Below, one piece after another: positions 12,184-24,010 of a stretch of DNA of 64,000 bases. The number at the start of each line of letters is the position of its first letter. Within the stretch, counting starts at the first letter, position 1. Made by a program: the position numbers and the translations under genes. Below the pieces are notes generated by a model that did not search any database, was not told where the DNA came from, and saw only the letters and a program-made list of their open reading frames with translations. This DNA is from Balanoglossus misakiensis (taxonomy: Eukaryota; Hemichordata): positions 10,044,001-10,108,000 of the forward strand of contig CM082591.2 of assembly GCA_040954595.2 (NCBI GenBank). The letters are read 5' to 3'.

Positions 12184-12700
12184 AGGTCCCATTTGGTATA
12201 TGTATTTATACCATGGTACCATACGGGATCAGTTGCACCTGTATGTATGGATGTTTGTATGTCCATCAACATCAAACATTTGGAAACTACTGGCATTTCA
12301 CATTGATATTTAATGTGCAGACAGGGCAGTAGATGGGAGTTTGTCTAAGTGAAGTTGTCATTGCCAAAATATGCAAATTAGCTGGGAAAGTGTCAAATTC
12401 GTCAAAACTTGGGAACTCAACAACTACTGGGCAAATTGCTTTCAAAATTGATAATTGGTATGCATGTACCTTATGGTATCCTCTCACAATTCTACATGTT
12501 GTGAGCTAATAATGTGAATTTTCTATTTTTAAGCATTTTTTTGTCTCTTTCCACATTGTCGGTAAAAACCTACTTTTCTGGAATTGATCAGCTGACTTGT
12601 TTGAAATTTATTATGAAGCTTCATAGGTGATCTGAGTTACCAACCATAGTTTTGTTTAAATTGTTGCAAAAAATTGCGTATTTATAATTTTGGAGCAATT
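12184..12700 (+). mobile_element. AGGTCCC hairpin-headed element, copy a
   Basis: It starts AGGTCCCATTTGGTATATG and folds back on TATACCATGGTACC to form a terminal hairpin, then a GTAT-rich microsatellite, then the family body (ACTACTGGCATTT, TGCAAATTAGCTGGG, and so on). Five other heads are at 12704, 16984, 17481, 19128 and 60676, all preceded by T-rich or TA-rich sequence. The right border is unclear here because decayed ~145-bp repeats follow without a sharp change. Confidence 0.6.
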
Positions 12701-12703
12701 TTT

Positions 12704-13510
12704 AGGTCCCATTTGGTTTATGTACATATATACGATTGGGACCTTATGGAATCAGTTGCATTTGTATGTATGAGTGAATGGATGAAAACCGCTGGGCATA
12801 TCACTTCCATATTTAGTGTGTAGATGCAGGCGGGGCTGTAGATGGGATTTTGTTCAAATGAAATTGTCATTGCCAAAATATTACCTATGTAAATGTGAAA
12901 TTGGTCAAAAGTCAGAAACTTGACAACCACTGGTCAGATTGGTATGTCAATGAACCCCATACAGTCCTGTATGTTGTGAGCTAATATTATGAATTTTCTA
13001 ATGTTTATTAATTTTTTTGTCTTTTTCCACGTTATTGGTAAAAAAAAACTTCACTTCTGAAAGCGACAGTCCGACTCCTTCGAAATTTAGTATGAAGCTT
13101 CCTATAGGTGGTCCGAGTTACTATATTTTTGGTTCAGATTGTTGTAAAATAGGCATATTTATAATTTTGAGCAATTTTGCCAATTATGGTCAGAATGCTT
13201 TGCAATTTGGTAGGCAGATTCCCAGGGGTAACCCAAGTAAGATGTCATAAAAATGGTTAAAACTGCGTGCTTGTGTTATTGGGGATATTTTTGGCAATCT
13301 TTGTCAAAAACTGTTTTCTCTTAAACCGTTCAAACCGTTGTCAGATTGCTTTGAATTTTGGCAGGAATGTTCCTTGTAGTGGTTGAAGTAAGATGGTGTA
13401 CACTTATAGAGATTTTTGCATATTTGTGTTTTTGCCACTTTTGAACAAATGTGTTTTTCTTTGAAACTGCTTTTTTGATGGCTTTGAAATATGGTAGGAA
13501 TATTCCTAGG
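12704..13510 (+). mobile_element. AGGTCCC element, copy b, plus decayed repeat body
   Basis: The head AGGTCCCATTTGG follows TTTTT. The head hairpin is degraded (TATACGATTGGGACCTT). Downstream are the same body phrases and then several ~145-bp degenerate units (the AAACCGTT/GATTGCTTTGAA type) to about 13510. From 13511 to 13737 I see only AT-rich sequence. Confidence 0.55.
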
Positions 13511-13786
13511 GGTAACCCAATTTTTTCTGATTGCTTTGGAAGTTAGTTAACAATTTCATAACACATGTACATGTATGTGCAACTTTGATTAAATTCTGGT
13601 TGTCAATATTTAGGTAGTTTGTTGTAAATTTCTTTGTTTTTGGATAGCAAATCTTTTTAACCAATTGCTCAGTTTCTGTGAAAGTTACTGTTAACAAGGA
13701 GAGTTAGTACACCCAACTTAGACTTTTACACCCAACTTAGAGCTACTATGACTGGTTACTAACTTCTATATCTATTTGATTCACAG

Positions 13787-13861
13787 ATGCTGCCTGAAAT
13801 TGTCTGCATTTCAACTCGGGATTCTCTTCCTCGTCTGGGGCGAGTTTAAGACCGCTCAATG
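13787..13861 (+). CDS. Exon-like module A' (75 nt), copy 2
   Basis: Same borders as module A (TTTGATTCACAG and GTAAGC) and same length. The offset-1 frame is again fully open, with one R to W change relative to A. If A, B, A' and B' were all exons of one gene, B would leave phase 0 while A' needs two incoming bases, so simple serial splicing does not keep the frame. The copies may belong to separate transcripts. Confidence 0.3.
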
Positions 13862-15038
13862 GTAAGCATGACTTGCTGTATATTTGCTTTTATCGGGCGT
13901 GGCACAACCGAAACAATAGGAAGCAATGTATGTCTACGAACTAATTTACACCTTCCAGTTATCAATACGTTTTTCCTTCGAATTCTAGCCTCGATTGCCT
14001 GTGATATGATCATGATGACATGAATTAAATGGTCAAGTTCAAATCTTCATGTGAAGCATAAATTAAATTTGGATGCATTTCCTTAACCATATAGCTAGAA
14101 ATTACTCCCATACCAATACACGGGGAGATACCGTAATTTTGGCTGAAAGTGTGCTAGTCCAACACTATGCTTCATCAAACTGGCTAAGAGATCTATTATT
14201 ATATATAGACACATGAAGGAAAGTAATGTTGTTTATAGTGAAATAAAACAATACCTTAGGCCACAAAGAAAAATATAGATCACGACACAAACAGGCTGGA
14301 GTTTTTTTCAAAAATGTGTGCATAAGATAATATTGGCCCATGGTAACCAAAGCCAAAGCAGCCCAGTTCCAAATTCGAAACTCGGCTCAGTACCAGAAAC
14401 TTGCTCAAAGCTACCAAATGCACAGAAAGTTTTGAGAATCTAGATGAAAAATCACCAAGCGACTAGTGCGCTTGTCTATGTTCAATGTGTCTTCCCTGGT
14501 AACAACATGTACTTCCGCCACCATGCCATGAGATATACTGACAGCCACGTTTGAAACATTTTAGTATACTGATATTCAAAGTTTAAATGTAAAGACTTAC
14601 TTTTCTATAGTAAAATAAATGTTTTATAATTGCCAACAATTTACATTCTTGCGCTAATCAGTTGTATGAAAAGTGAGGTGGATCAAATGTAAGTTTCATT
14701 TTCACAACAAACATAAAGAAATCATTGTACAGTGTTACGTAGATGTCAAAGTGTGTGTACACCTGGCGTTTAGAGATATGATGTCAGTTTCACTTGTCAC
14801 CTAACTACCATGTTTGTGGTATACCCATGTGGACCACTTTACTGCAGTACTGATGTAAATGGAGTTTCAAGATCGCTGTTACAGATTTCTCTGATTCGTA
14901 TTCCACGTACATTATCGCAGCACAGTCTGACCCTATATTATACCATGTTTTGCATATTTTCACTAATTAGCATGGCCCACATAATTCTAAAGCAAGGTTG
15001 ATTGGTTACTAATTGATATGCATATATTTGATTCACAG

Positions 15039-15111
15039 TCTTAAACACAGCATTTCAACGTATGCCGGAGGAGGAAGAGAATACCTAGGCCTGATCCAAG
15101 ACCGCTTTCCG
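15039..15111 (+). CDS. Exon-like module B' (73 nt), copy 2
   Basis: Identical to module B over all 73 nt, with acceptor TTTGATTCACAG and donor GTAAGC kept, while nearby flanks differ (for example CCCTAC against CACAAC just past the donor). The open frame is the same. No protein family recognised. Confidence 0.33.
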
Positions 15112-15497
15112 GTAAGCACAACTTGCTGTATACATGCTCCATAGCTTGTTTGTAAAGGCTACCTTTTCCCATCAAATAGTGAAGTCGCCCTTTCAACTTA
15201 CCAGCCCAAGCTAGCCATGACTTTACAAATGTTTCCGTCATACTATGCAGAAAATTCTGGCTGCCTTAAATAGGTTTTCACTTTGCGCTAGGGGGTCAAA
15301 TCACATTGCATTCTGGGCGAAAAGTCCACAACCCACTGTAGTAAGAGATGGAAGAAATGATACATTTTGTGTATTTCATGCTTTGGTCAAACATGTCTGT
15401 CTCTGTAGTTAGCATATTAAACTCATTAAACTTTTTTCACATTTTGTTATTTTGTCTGTTAAAAAGTTCAAGAATGACCCATTATCACTTTAGCTTA

Positions 15498-16279
15498 GGC
15501 TTCATTCACAAACACCTCTGGAGGGGGGGAGGGGAGAATTCAATTTTTTACTGCTAATTTTCACATGCCCCCCCCCCCCCCCCCGTACACAACCCGAAAT
15601 ATTTTCAAATCCCCCACCCTCTTCTGAACTGCCAAAATTTTGAAACCCCCCCCCATTTTCTTTCACAGAGCAAAACACATCACCTATCTATCTTGTAAAA
15701 AAGAAAAACAGCGCTCCCATGAAAAGATTTTGAAACTGATGTTTCCCCTCATCAGTGGGTATTAAAACTGAACATGGTTTTTATTTTTTAAGTATTTGTA
15801 TTCTGTGTTGGGAGACATTGTAAACCGAGAATTGAAGGGGGTGGGTGTGGGAAGGGGTGTCCCCCTCCCACGTAAGAAAATTTTATAAAGTACAGAGCTC
15901 AAAGCTGCATTTTTATGAACCCGGCAAAAGCAAATTAACTCAACTACCGGTATGTTGGGGAGGATAAATTTAACCGTTGCCGCTCAAAGTTATCATGGGG
16001 TGGGGGCAAGTCCCCTGACCTGGGACACTAGATAAACCAGTCAATGATTGAAAGGTGTTGATGAATGGAGGGGGTGGGTGTGGGAAGGGGTGTAAAATAA
16101 AGGGCGCGAAACTGCATTTTTGTGGACTCAAAATAAATATTTAGTCGTCAAAGTTTTCAAGTCCCCCCCTTTCAGTCCCTAAATTATTTCACATCCCCCC
16201 TACATACCCTCAATTTTTTCGAATCCCTCCCTCAATTCTCCTGCCCCCCCCCCCTCCAGAGGTGTTTGTGAATGCAGCC
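15498..16279. mobile_element. 782-bp Harbinger-like MITE with empty paralogous site
   Basis: The ends GGCTTCATTCACAAACACCT and AGGTGTTTGTGAATGCAGCC form a 27-bp inverted repeat with one mismatch. It is flanked by TTA at 15495-15497 and 16280-16282. Copy 1 of the duplication has a single TTA at 11362-11364 and no insertion, so the borders are certain. The interior is C-rich on both sides, contains two GGGGGTGGGTGTGGGAAGGG phrases, and has no ORF. A TTA duplication with GG ends suggests PIF/Harbinger. Confidence 0.9.
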
Positions 16280-16983
16280 TTATGAACTCCCATTTCTTTA
16301 ACATGGCAAACATCGGCCATCAATTGTCGACCATATGAGATTTGCATCACTCACTAAGGGTAGCTTAAGGGAGAATTGTATAGGCATGACTTGGGCTGTA
16401 AATTTGATGAAATAGCTACATGCCTATTGTTAACAAGCAGCTGACTGTACTGAAAGACTGGAAGTGTTGTGTACTTATTTTACATATTCAATATTTCTAA
16501 TTAGACCATGTCATGTATATCTTGGGGATTGCTCAATCGCAATGTCTCTGCTGGTACAATTTCCTTTTAACTTGTACAGTAATATGGTAGTGATTGTAAG
16601 TTTGTGTGCGGCATTTGTAAATTATTTTCAATTTATAAATTTTTTGTAAGTTTCTTCATTCTCAAATTGCTTGCCTAACGTACTGCTTTAAAATTTAAAT
16701 TTTTGTATGATTTTGAGTAGACTTTTTGTTTCAAAATTATTTTCGACACTTGACATTTTTGGGTGATATGATTTTACATGGAAAATCTGATTTCCCTGTA
16801 ATTCGGTTGACAGGATTTTCACCATATCTCTAAATCATGAAGTACGGTACATGTATCAGAATTGCATCAGGCCCCCAAAATTCTAGTCGCCCTTGGCAAG
16901 TAATATTAGCCATTGTTGTCCAAGGACGTTGAAGGTACAAGTGGTTTTTACACTTACTATGTAGGCATTTTATCAGAATTATT

Positions 16984-17478
16984 AGGTCCCATTTGGTGCA
17001 GGTATATGTATTTATACCATGGGACCTTATGGGATCAGTTGCACATGTATATATGGATGTCTGTATGGATGTTTGTCTGTATGTCTATCAATATTAAACA
17101 CTTGGAAACCACTGGCATGTGACCTTGATATTTAGTGTGGAGATGCAGGCAGGGCAGTAGGTGGGAGTTGTCAAAATGAAGTTGTCATTGCCAAAATATG
17201 CAAATTAGCTGGGAAAGTGTCAAATTCGTCAAAACTCGGGAACTCGACAACTACTGAGCAAATTGCTTTCAAAATTGAAAATTGGTATTCCTGTAAGTTA
17301 TGTTAACCTCACACAGTTCTATATGTTGTGAGCCAATAATGTGAATTTTCTATTTTTTATGTATTTTTTGTCTCTTTCCACATTATTGGTAGAAAATCTT
17401 CTTTTCTGGAATTGATCAGCTGACTTATTTGAAATTTAGTATGAAGCTTCATAGGTGATCTGAGTTATCATAGTTTTG
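16984..17478 (+). mobile_element. AGGTCCC element, copy c (paralogue of copy a)
   Basis: The head hairpin is well kept (GGTCCCATTTGG paired through TATACCATGGGACC). A GTAT/GTCT microsatellite and the family body follow. It is the paralogue of the element at 12184, so this element was already present before the segmental duplication. Confidence 0.65.
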
Positions 17479-17480
17479 TA

Positions 17481-17970
17481 AGGTCCCATTTGCTTTACCA
17501 TGGGACCTTATGATATCGGTGGATGTATGTATGTATGTCAAAAATATGCAAATTAGCTAGGAAAATGTGAAATTGGTCAAAACTCAAACTCAACAACCAC
17601 TGGTCACATTGATTTGAAAATCAGTATGCATGTACCTTATGTCTACCTCAAACAGTCCTGTATGTTTTGAGCTAATATTATCGATTTTTAATTTTTTATG
17701 CCAAAAATCTTTTATGCATTTTTTGTATTTTTCCACATTATTGGTAAAGAAATCATCATTTCTAAAAGTTATAGGCCTCATTCTTTAAATTTTAGTATGA
17801 AGCTTCTAATGCTTGTCTGAGTAACCAAAGTTTTGTTCAAATTGTTGAAAAATTTGCATATTTTAATTTTGAGCAATTTTGCCATTTTTGGTCATTTTTT
17901 TTTCTTTAAAACTGCATGCCAGATTGATTTGGTAGGCATATTCCTAAGGGTAAACTGAGTAAGATGTTGT
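17481..17970 (+). mobile_element. AGGTCCC element, copy d (short head)
   Basis: The head AGGTCCCATTTGCTTTACCATGGGACCT forms a compact hairpin with almost no spacer. GTATGTATG and a partial body follow (GCAAATTAGCTAGG, CTCAACAACCACTGG), then decayed ~145-bp units to about 17970. It is absent from duplication copy 1 at the equivalent place, so it probably arrived after the duplication. Confidence 0.6.
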
Positions 17971-18740
17971 AAAAATGTGATATTATATATTGTGTTATTG
18001 GAGAGGGGGGGGGGGGGGAGGGTTACTCAAACATTTATAACACCCAGCAACTTTTGGTACTGGCAGTGTTTGTCCTCCAATGATTTCAACATCCTGCTAG
18101 GAATACAACCTCTCCTCAACTTCATAAATATAGGGCATGACATTGCAGGTTTTTTTAGAACACTGTTTAAAATAACCCTCATCAAGCCTGTTAACTTATT
18201 TAGACAGACTATTATCCAGAATGAAACGAAACATGAATGCAATAAAAAGATCTTGTGCAATAAAAACCAAGTTGATCATAACAATTATTTGCTACGTACA
18301 ACATGTACATCACTAATAGAAGTTATGGCTATAAGCATAAACCTGTTTGTTTTGCTATCTTCACTATTCATGTTATCTGACTATATTAATACATTTGCAA
18401 GCATACTGTTTCAGACATAGCGAATTTGATAAACATCTACAAATATATTTTTACCTGTTGAAGTTATCAAAATCCAGACACTTGACAAAAGTAGATTTTT
18501 CATCCCCTCTATAGATTGATAGTCTAACATAACAGGCAATCTGTTTCTAACAACTGCAGAAGCCTTCATAAAAAGTTGTTGGCCAGAATGAAAGCTTGGG
18601 GGGACGTAGGATTTCCTACTTTTTAGGTTATTTTTTCTATGGCCCCAAAAAGTTATGACACAAAATTGATGACCCCCCTTGGAATTTATAATCCCCCCCC
18701 CCTTATCATACCCTGTCCATATTCTTATAAATGTCAATAA
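17971..18740. other. Largely unique AT-rich stretch
   Basis: A G-run at 18003-18019 is followed by AT-rich sequence with an incidental 147-codon frame (17977-18420) of low-complexity composition, spanning the G-run and showing no recognisable domain. I see no gene, repeat or structure here that I can support. Confidence 0.5.
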
Positions 18741-19127
18741 ACGCCATACGGTCCTGTATGTTTTGTTTTGAGCTAATATTATGAATTTTCTATTTTTATT
18801 GTTTTGTCTTTTACTGCATTATTGGTAAAAAAAATCTTCCTTTCTGAAAGCGATAGTTTTTGTTCAAATTGCAAATTGTTGTGAAATTGGTATATTTATA
18901 ATTTTGAGCAATTTGTATCCATATTCAAATAAATATGAAAAGAAATTTCTCACAGATATTATTTACTTTGATAATACTATCATTCGTGCAACAACTAATC
19001 AATCAAACAGTCAATAATCATAAATTGGGAGTTCAAAAATATCTATGAGGGAGATTTAAAACCCTGTTAGCAACAACTATTTGCCATGTTTTCAGTATTA
19101 ATGTTTTGTGTAGCTTCTGCAGTTTTT

Positions 19128-19750
19128 AGGTCCCATTTGGTATGTACCATGGGCCTTATGGAATCAGTTGCGTCTGTATTTATGTATGGATGTACTGTAT
19201 TTTCGCGAGTTAAATTTTTCGCGATATCGAGAGAGGCCACTGTATCGCGAGTATTAATTTTCGCGTTCTCTTATTTCATTCACTGCATCGTTAACTTCAA
19301 AAACAATTGACGTGACTTTTTATTTTCACGTTATTTTGGCTCTCGCGTATTTGGCGAAAATTAATTGCTCGCGAAAATAAAGTGTTTTACAGTATGTCTG
19401 TCTGTTTGTATGGATGTATGTCTGTATGTCCGTCCACATCAAAAACTTGAAAACCGTTGTGCGTATCACCTTGATATTTGGTGTGCAGATGCAGGCTGGG
19501 CTGTAGATTGGAGTTTGTTAACATGAAGTTGTCATTACCAAATATATGCAAATTAGCTGGAAAAATGTGAAATTGGTCAAAACTCGCAAAACTCAACAAC
19601 TGCTGGTCAGATTGATTTGGAAATTGGTATGCAAGTACCTTATGTCTACCTCATACAGTCCTGTATGTTTTGAGCTAATTTTGATTTTCTATTTTTGATG
19701 CATTTGTTTGTATTTTTCAACATTATTGGTAAAAAATCTTCATCTGAATC
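19128..19750 (+). mobile_element. AGGTCCC element, copy e, carrying a nested MITE
   Basis: The head AGGTCCCATTTGGTATGTACCATGGGCC follows TTTTT. The GTAT microsatellite is split by a 198-bp MITE (19195-19392). The family body then continues (ACTTGAAAACCGTTGTGCGT, TGCAAATTAGCTGG). Decayed ~145-bp sequence ends near 19750. The stretch 19751-20220 beyond it shows nothing I can support. Confidence 0.65.
19195..19392. mobile_element. 198-bp MITE with TA target duplication
   Basis: The ends are CTGTATTTTCGCGAG and CTCGCGAAAATAAAG...TTTTACAG, inverted repeats with a short gap. It is flanked by TA on both sides (19193-19194 and 19393-19394) and inserted into the GTATG microsatellite of a hairpin-headed element. 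The interior is rich in TCGCGA. TA duplication suggests a mariner/Tc1-type or similar family; no transposase. Confidence 0.75.
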
Positions 19751-21447
19751 TAAAATTACCGTCGAATCATCCAGTGTGAGTTAGCACTGTAATTAGCAAA
19801 AGTTATAAATCCACAGTTACCCAGCAAATTTGATATAATGCTTCACATAGGTATTGGTTTTGAACATCCTTCAGAAAGGGTATGAATATTTTAAAATTTT
19901 TACTGTTGCAACCCAGACTAGTTTATTTCTGAATAAACAGAGAAATGACAACCGGATAGATTATTCTTCTGTACCAAAGACATATGCAGACACAAGAAAT
20001 AGTCTGAACATTATCAGTACATTACTAAAACAGTGTAGGTACATTGTACTATAAACTGAGGAAGATTAGTGACTATTGTTTGCCAAAAATTTTCCCAAGT
20101 CAGTTCTCAAGCATATCAGAATAGTAGCTTTGAGTAGCAAAGTGTGATGATTTAAAATGTAAAAAGACAACACCAATCTCTAGCTCTGCTCTCAGCACTG
20201 CAAAAGTTATCAGACAGGTAGATAGATGTTCAGTCATCCTATGTCTGTCAACACTTTTCTTTTCTGAAATCACTGGTGCAAGTGCTTTCAAATTTGGTGT
20301 GCAGGTTTCTTGGGGTAGTGAAGTACTGCGTGTTCAAATTGTGTTGAATTCTGCATATTTGTAGTTTGGAACAATTTTTTGCTGTTTTTGGAAGAAAAAA
20401 GCTAAGCTCGTAGATTACTTTGACTTTGCAGGTTTCTAGGTATGACACAAGTTGTTTCTTCAAAATATGGTGAAATTTGCATATTTGGGAGGAAATTTTC
20501 TCTGAAATTTAGTATGGATCTCCCTGAGGTATGTGACATAATCTGTAATTTTGTATTTTGGAGACAGTTGCCTTTTTATACAAACAAAAAATCTTGTCAG
20601 AATATGCATGTCTGATTGCCATGTCCACAGGGGTGATCTAATTTTATTTACATTATAACCGAATCTGTAAAGTTTTCATAATGATCTTTAAAATAGGTAC
20701 GTCTAATTGATTTGATGATTGGTATGAATTGTCCCTTGGTGATCATAGTCAATGCTTTTGAAATTCTGCTGAATATTGCATTATTATTTTGTCCGAGTCT
20801 GAATAGTAGTCATCTTCTCTGAAACCCCTTGACCTAAGTCAGGTGTCAAATAGTACAATTTGCAGATTTGTTGCATTGGAGATATTGTTGCAGTTTTTGA
20901 AATTCAAGATGGCTGCCAATGTCTGTGTTAACTCTATGGAAAAACATTTATGTAAATACTTTTCTGAAAACAAGGTGGTGAACATCACATTTTTGTTTAC
21001 AAACAGTAATAGAAATAGCTATCATTGTTTCTTAAAATCTTAACTTGTAGGATTCTTTTTCAATCTCTGGCATCTGCAGAGACAATTAAACAACTCTATA
21101 AAAAGTCTTATTGCTTAGTACTGACACGAGGTGGTAAAAAGATGTGCAGCTTTTGACTTCTTACAGGCTTACACTTTGTTAGTAATATGAGTCCCTATTG
21201 GTATTGTGCTGGGTTTTTAGGAGCTTGGGCCCCATTCCCTGGATATTTTGTACACCTTGCTCTGAAAACCTGCCACACCTATGCTTCTTGAATTTGTCAC
21301 AGTTGTCCTTGCCAATGAGTGTGCACCTTGAAATTCAAATCAGTCATTTGACCTGGCAGCCATATTCAATGGAAATTTTTAAATTAATGCAAATTAGCTG
21401 GGAAAATTTGAAATTGGTCAAAACTCAGAAACTCGACAACCACTGGT

Positions 21448-21837
21448 CAGATTGATTTGACAATTGGTATGCAAGTACCTTATGTCAACCACATACAGTC
21501 CTGTATTTTGAATAGTTTGAATGTTCTATTTTTAATCATTTTTTGCCTTTTTCTTCATTTTTGGTAAAAAATCTACTTTTCTAGAATTGATGAGACGACT
21601 TCTTTGAAATTTAGTATGAAGCTTCATATAGGTGATATGAGTTACCATACTTTTGTTAAAATGTAGGAAATTTGCATATTCATAATTTTGGAGCAATTTC
21701 GGCCTTTTTTTATTTTTTTTTTCTAAAACCGCTTGTTACATTGCTTTGAAATTTATTAGTCATATTAGGGGTAGCCCAAGTAAAATTTGCATGTATGTTT
21801 TTCAAATCAACTTGATGAATTGAATAGTATATTTTTG
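21448..21837 (+). repeat. Direct duplication of the repeat body, copy 1
   Basis: Nearly the same sequence recurs at 22567-22970, from CAGATTGATTTGACAATTGG to TTGAATAGTATATTTTTG. Both contain the decayed ~145-bp motifs. The spacer between them (21838-22566) is AT-rich and holds nothing I recognise. Confidence 0.75.
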
Positions 21838-22566
21838 GGATGATTTTTGCCATTTTTGGTCAAAACTCTTCTCAGAACCCCCCACAGTACGTGAAATATC
21901 CCATGAAGCATTCTGATTTGTACAACCAGAGATTACTCGGTCAAACCAGGCAAAGTTCACATGTGTAGAGAAAATTGTAGACCACTAATACAAATTTTGA
22001 GAGCATGCTTTAAAGGCGAATGTTATTGTCAATTACCATTTCAAATGATAAACAAAATCATGCATTATTGAAAGAGGAGATACAAATTTTATAAAATAAG
22101 CAATTGCATAGCCAGCCGATACAAAAAAGTTTGAAGTAAAACAGGGACACTTGAAACACTTGTTTAATCAAACAAAAAGATATTGATTTTTTTCTATTGA
22201 CAGAACAATGGAAATTTACATGTTAACTTTCAACAGAGACTGGCCACCTCAGTTAGTCATTGCTTCTTTCCTCTTAAGTGTGACATTTGACGTACATGAA
22301 TGAATACTTTGATTTCTATGGCTTTTAAATTTTGATTTTGAAATTTTCACTCTAATTCCTCAACATAATTTTTCTAAATAAATCTTAATACAGTTATATG
22401 TACTTCATATCATTCTTAGTATCTAAAACAGAAAGTAATTAAATGGACAATCTCGATGATACAAATAATGGAGAATTGTGGGTAAAATATCGTACTGTTC
22501 CCCCTCTACCCCCACTGCTTTAAAATTTGATTTAAAGGGTTCAGGGTTTGTTCTCATGATAATTTA

Positions 22567-22970
22567 CAGATTGATTTGACAATTGGTATGCAAGTACCTT
22601 ATTTCAACCACATACAATCCTGTATTTTTTGAACTAATAGTTTGAATGTTCTATTTTATGCATTTTTTGCCTTTTTCCTCATTTGTGGTAAAAAATCTAC
22701 TTTTCTAGAATTGATGAGTCAACTTCTTTGAAATTTTAGTATGAAGCTTCATATAGGTGATATGAGTTACAAGACTTTTGTTGAAATGTTGCAAAATTTG
22801 CATATTGATAATTTTGGAGCAATTTCAGCCTTGTTTAATTAATTTTTTTTCTCTAAAACCGCTTGTTCCATTGCTTTAAAATTTGTTAGTCATGTTAGGG
22901 GTAGCTCAAGTAAGATTTGCATGTATGTTTTTCAAATCAACTTGATGAATTGAATAGTATATTTTTGAGG
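22567..22970 (+). repeat. Direct duplication of the repeat body, copy 2
   Basis: Second copy of 21448-21837. Its right end is cut precisely at TATATTTTTG by the 3' tail of a LINE, so that LINE landed after this local duplication. Confidence 0.75.
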
Positions 22971-23265
22971 GATCAAATCAAATCAAATCAAAACAAACAT
23001 TTATAAAGCGCCAGAATCAATAACAATGTTATTTCCAAAGGCGCTGAAAGTATAACATCAGTGTTCGTAGGCTTTGACAAATAGAAATGTCTTGAGTTTT
23101 TGTTTGAAAATGTTGAGACTAGAAGCCTGTTGAATGTCAGATGGCAGAGAATTGTTTTGAGTCTGTACTTTGGTACACACAACTGGTTCCTTGAGCTGAA
23201 GCGCAGAGCCCGACTAGGCTTATATGATTTTCGATTTGATTTGGTTTCAGGGTGTTTTCTCATGA
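22971..23265 (-). pseudogene. 5'-truncated LINE (L2/CR1/RTE-like) 3' end
   Basis: On the minus strand, the end of a reverse-transcriptase ORF is visible: a NSLPSDIQ motif followed by SLNIFKQKLKTFLF and a stop, matching the usual 'WNSLP..I...SL..FK..LK..LF' C-terminus of many LINE proteins. The preceding YRLKT-type segment lies in another frame and the usual 'FG.R.FS..AP.LW' part is missing, so there is an internal deletion and frameshift. After the stop come AGCGCC...GGCGCT (a 3' UTR stem), TTATAAATG and a (GATTT)n tail at 22974-22993. This is a dead fragment. The exact clade is uncertain. Confidence 0.75.
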
Positions 23266-23299
23266 TGATTTACAAAACCTATGACTGTTTACTTTGAAA

Positions 23300-24004
23300 T
23301 TTGAGTAGGAAGTTAATTGGATGTGTTTGTTTAGATAATGGAATCAAATAAAGTTATTCATTATTCACCTTCATTCTTCACCTCATTTCATTTATTGGCT
23401 GGTTTGTCTATTGTATCAGGGCAGAGTACTTGCCATCCCACCCCACCGATACAAACTTTGAGTGGCAAAAGAAAAATTTGTCGTAACATTGAGTTAATTT
23501 GCTTTTGGGCTCACTAAAATGCAACTTTGAGCTCTGTATTTGTACAAAATTTTCATTAATTGGCTGGTTTGTCTATTGTACCAGGCCAGCATACATAAGA
23601 TCAAGATGTTTTCGGGGCTGGGGGCATCATATTTTATTGCCTCTCTATGTGTGTGTCTGTCTGTCTGTACTCCTGTGTAGACATTTTCTAGTGTAATCAC
23701 TAAATGAGACCACAGTGACCTTGACGCTATTTTTTGCGATTTTCAATGACCCCAGGGTAACCTTTGACCAGCTTTCATATATCTTGGTATTCACAGCAGA
23801 ATACAGCCTTGGCATACCCTGGTAACCATGGGAACCGTTTGGGCCCCACCAATGGTGCTGGCAGCGTTAATTTTTAAATGATTTCTTCTTATCGTTTTCT
23901 TTATCAATGATGATGACTTGATCTAATCAGATTATAAAAATAATTTCATTCTTTTTTTACATTAGGTTCTTTGGTAACACTGCTGCTGGTGGGAGTGTAA
24001 AATT
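23300..24004. other. Mixed AT-rich sequence with a relic of the 237-bp repeat family
   Basis: A CTGT microsatellite (about 23650-23670) precedes GACCACAGTGACCTTGACGC (23710-23729) and AACCTTTGACC...ATATCTTGG, which resemble the inserted 237-bp repeats at 61226-62340. TTCTTTTTTTACATTAG|G near 23950-23967 looks like a splice acceptor, and a related sequence recurs near 24585-24602. No coding exon can be supported. Confidence 0.4.
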
Positions 24005-24010
24005 GGTAAC

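Larger units (their letters stand above)
7310..12655 (+). repeat. Segmental duplication, copy 1
   Basis: This segment is homologous, in the same order and orientation, to 13738-17478. Matching blocks include 7310-7675, 8023-8514, 11066-12060 and 12160-12655. The copies differ by clean insertions or deletions: the foldback MITE at 7676-8022 and the block 8515-11065 are only here, while the MITE at 15498-16279 and the block at about 14310-14931 are only in copy 2. Block identity looks like roughly 90-95% by eye, so the duplication is older than the satellite copies. Confidence 0.85.
13738..17478 (+). repeat. Segmental duplication, copy 2
   Basis: Homologous to 7310-12655. It carries exon-like modules A' and B', an extra block at about 14310-14931 (absent from copy 1, no structure recognised) and a MITE at 15498-16279. 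It lacks the foldback MITE (empty TTAA at 14083-14086) and the 2.55-kb block. Homology ends near 17478, just before another AGGTCCC head. Confidence 0.85.

Noticed and set aside
17977-18420. 147-codon open frame
   Set aside because: It crosses a G homopolymer, has low-complexity AT-driven composition, and no domain or supporting context.
23950-24010. Splice-acceptor-like TTTTTTTACATTAG followed by an exon
   Set aside because: A similar block recurs near 24585, but no open frame or donor follows and the 50-bp array begins at once.
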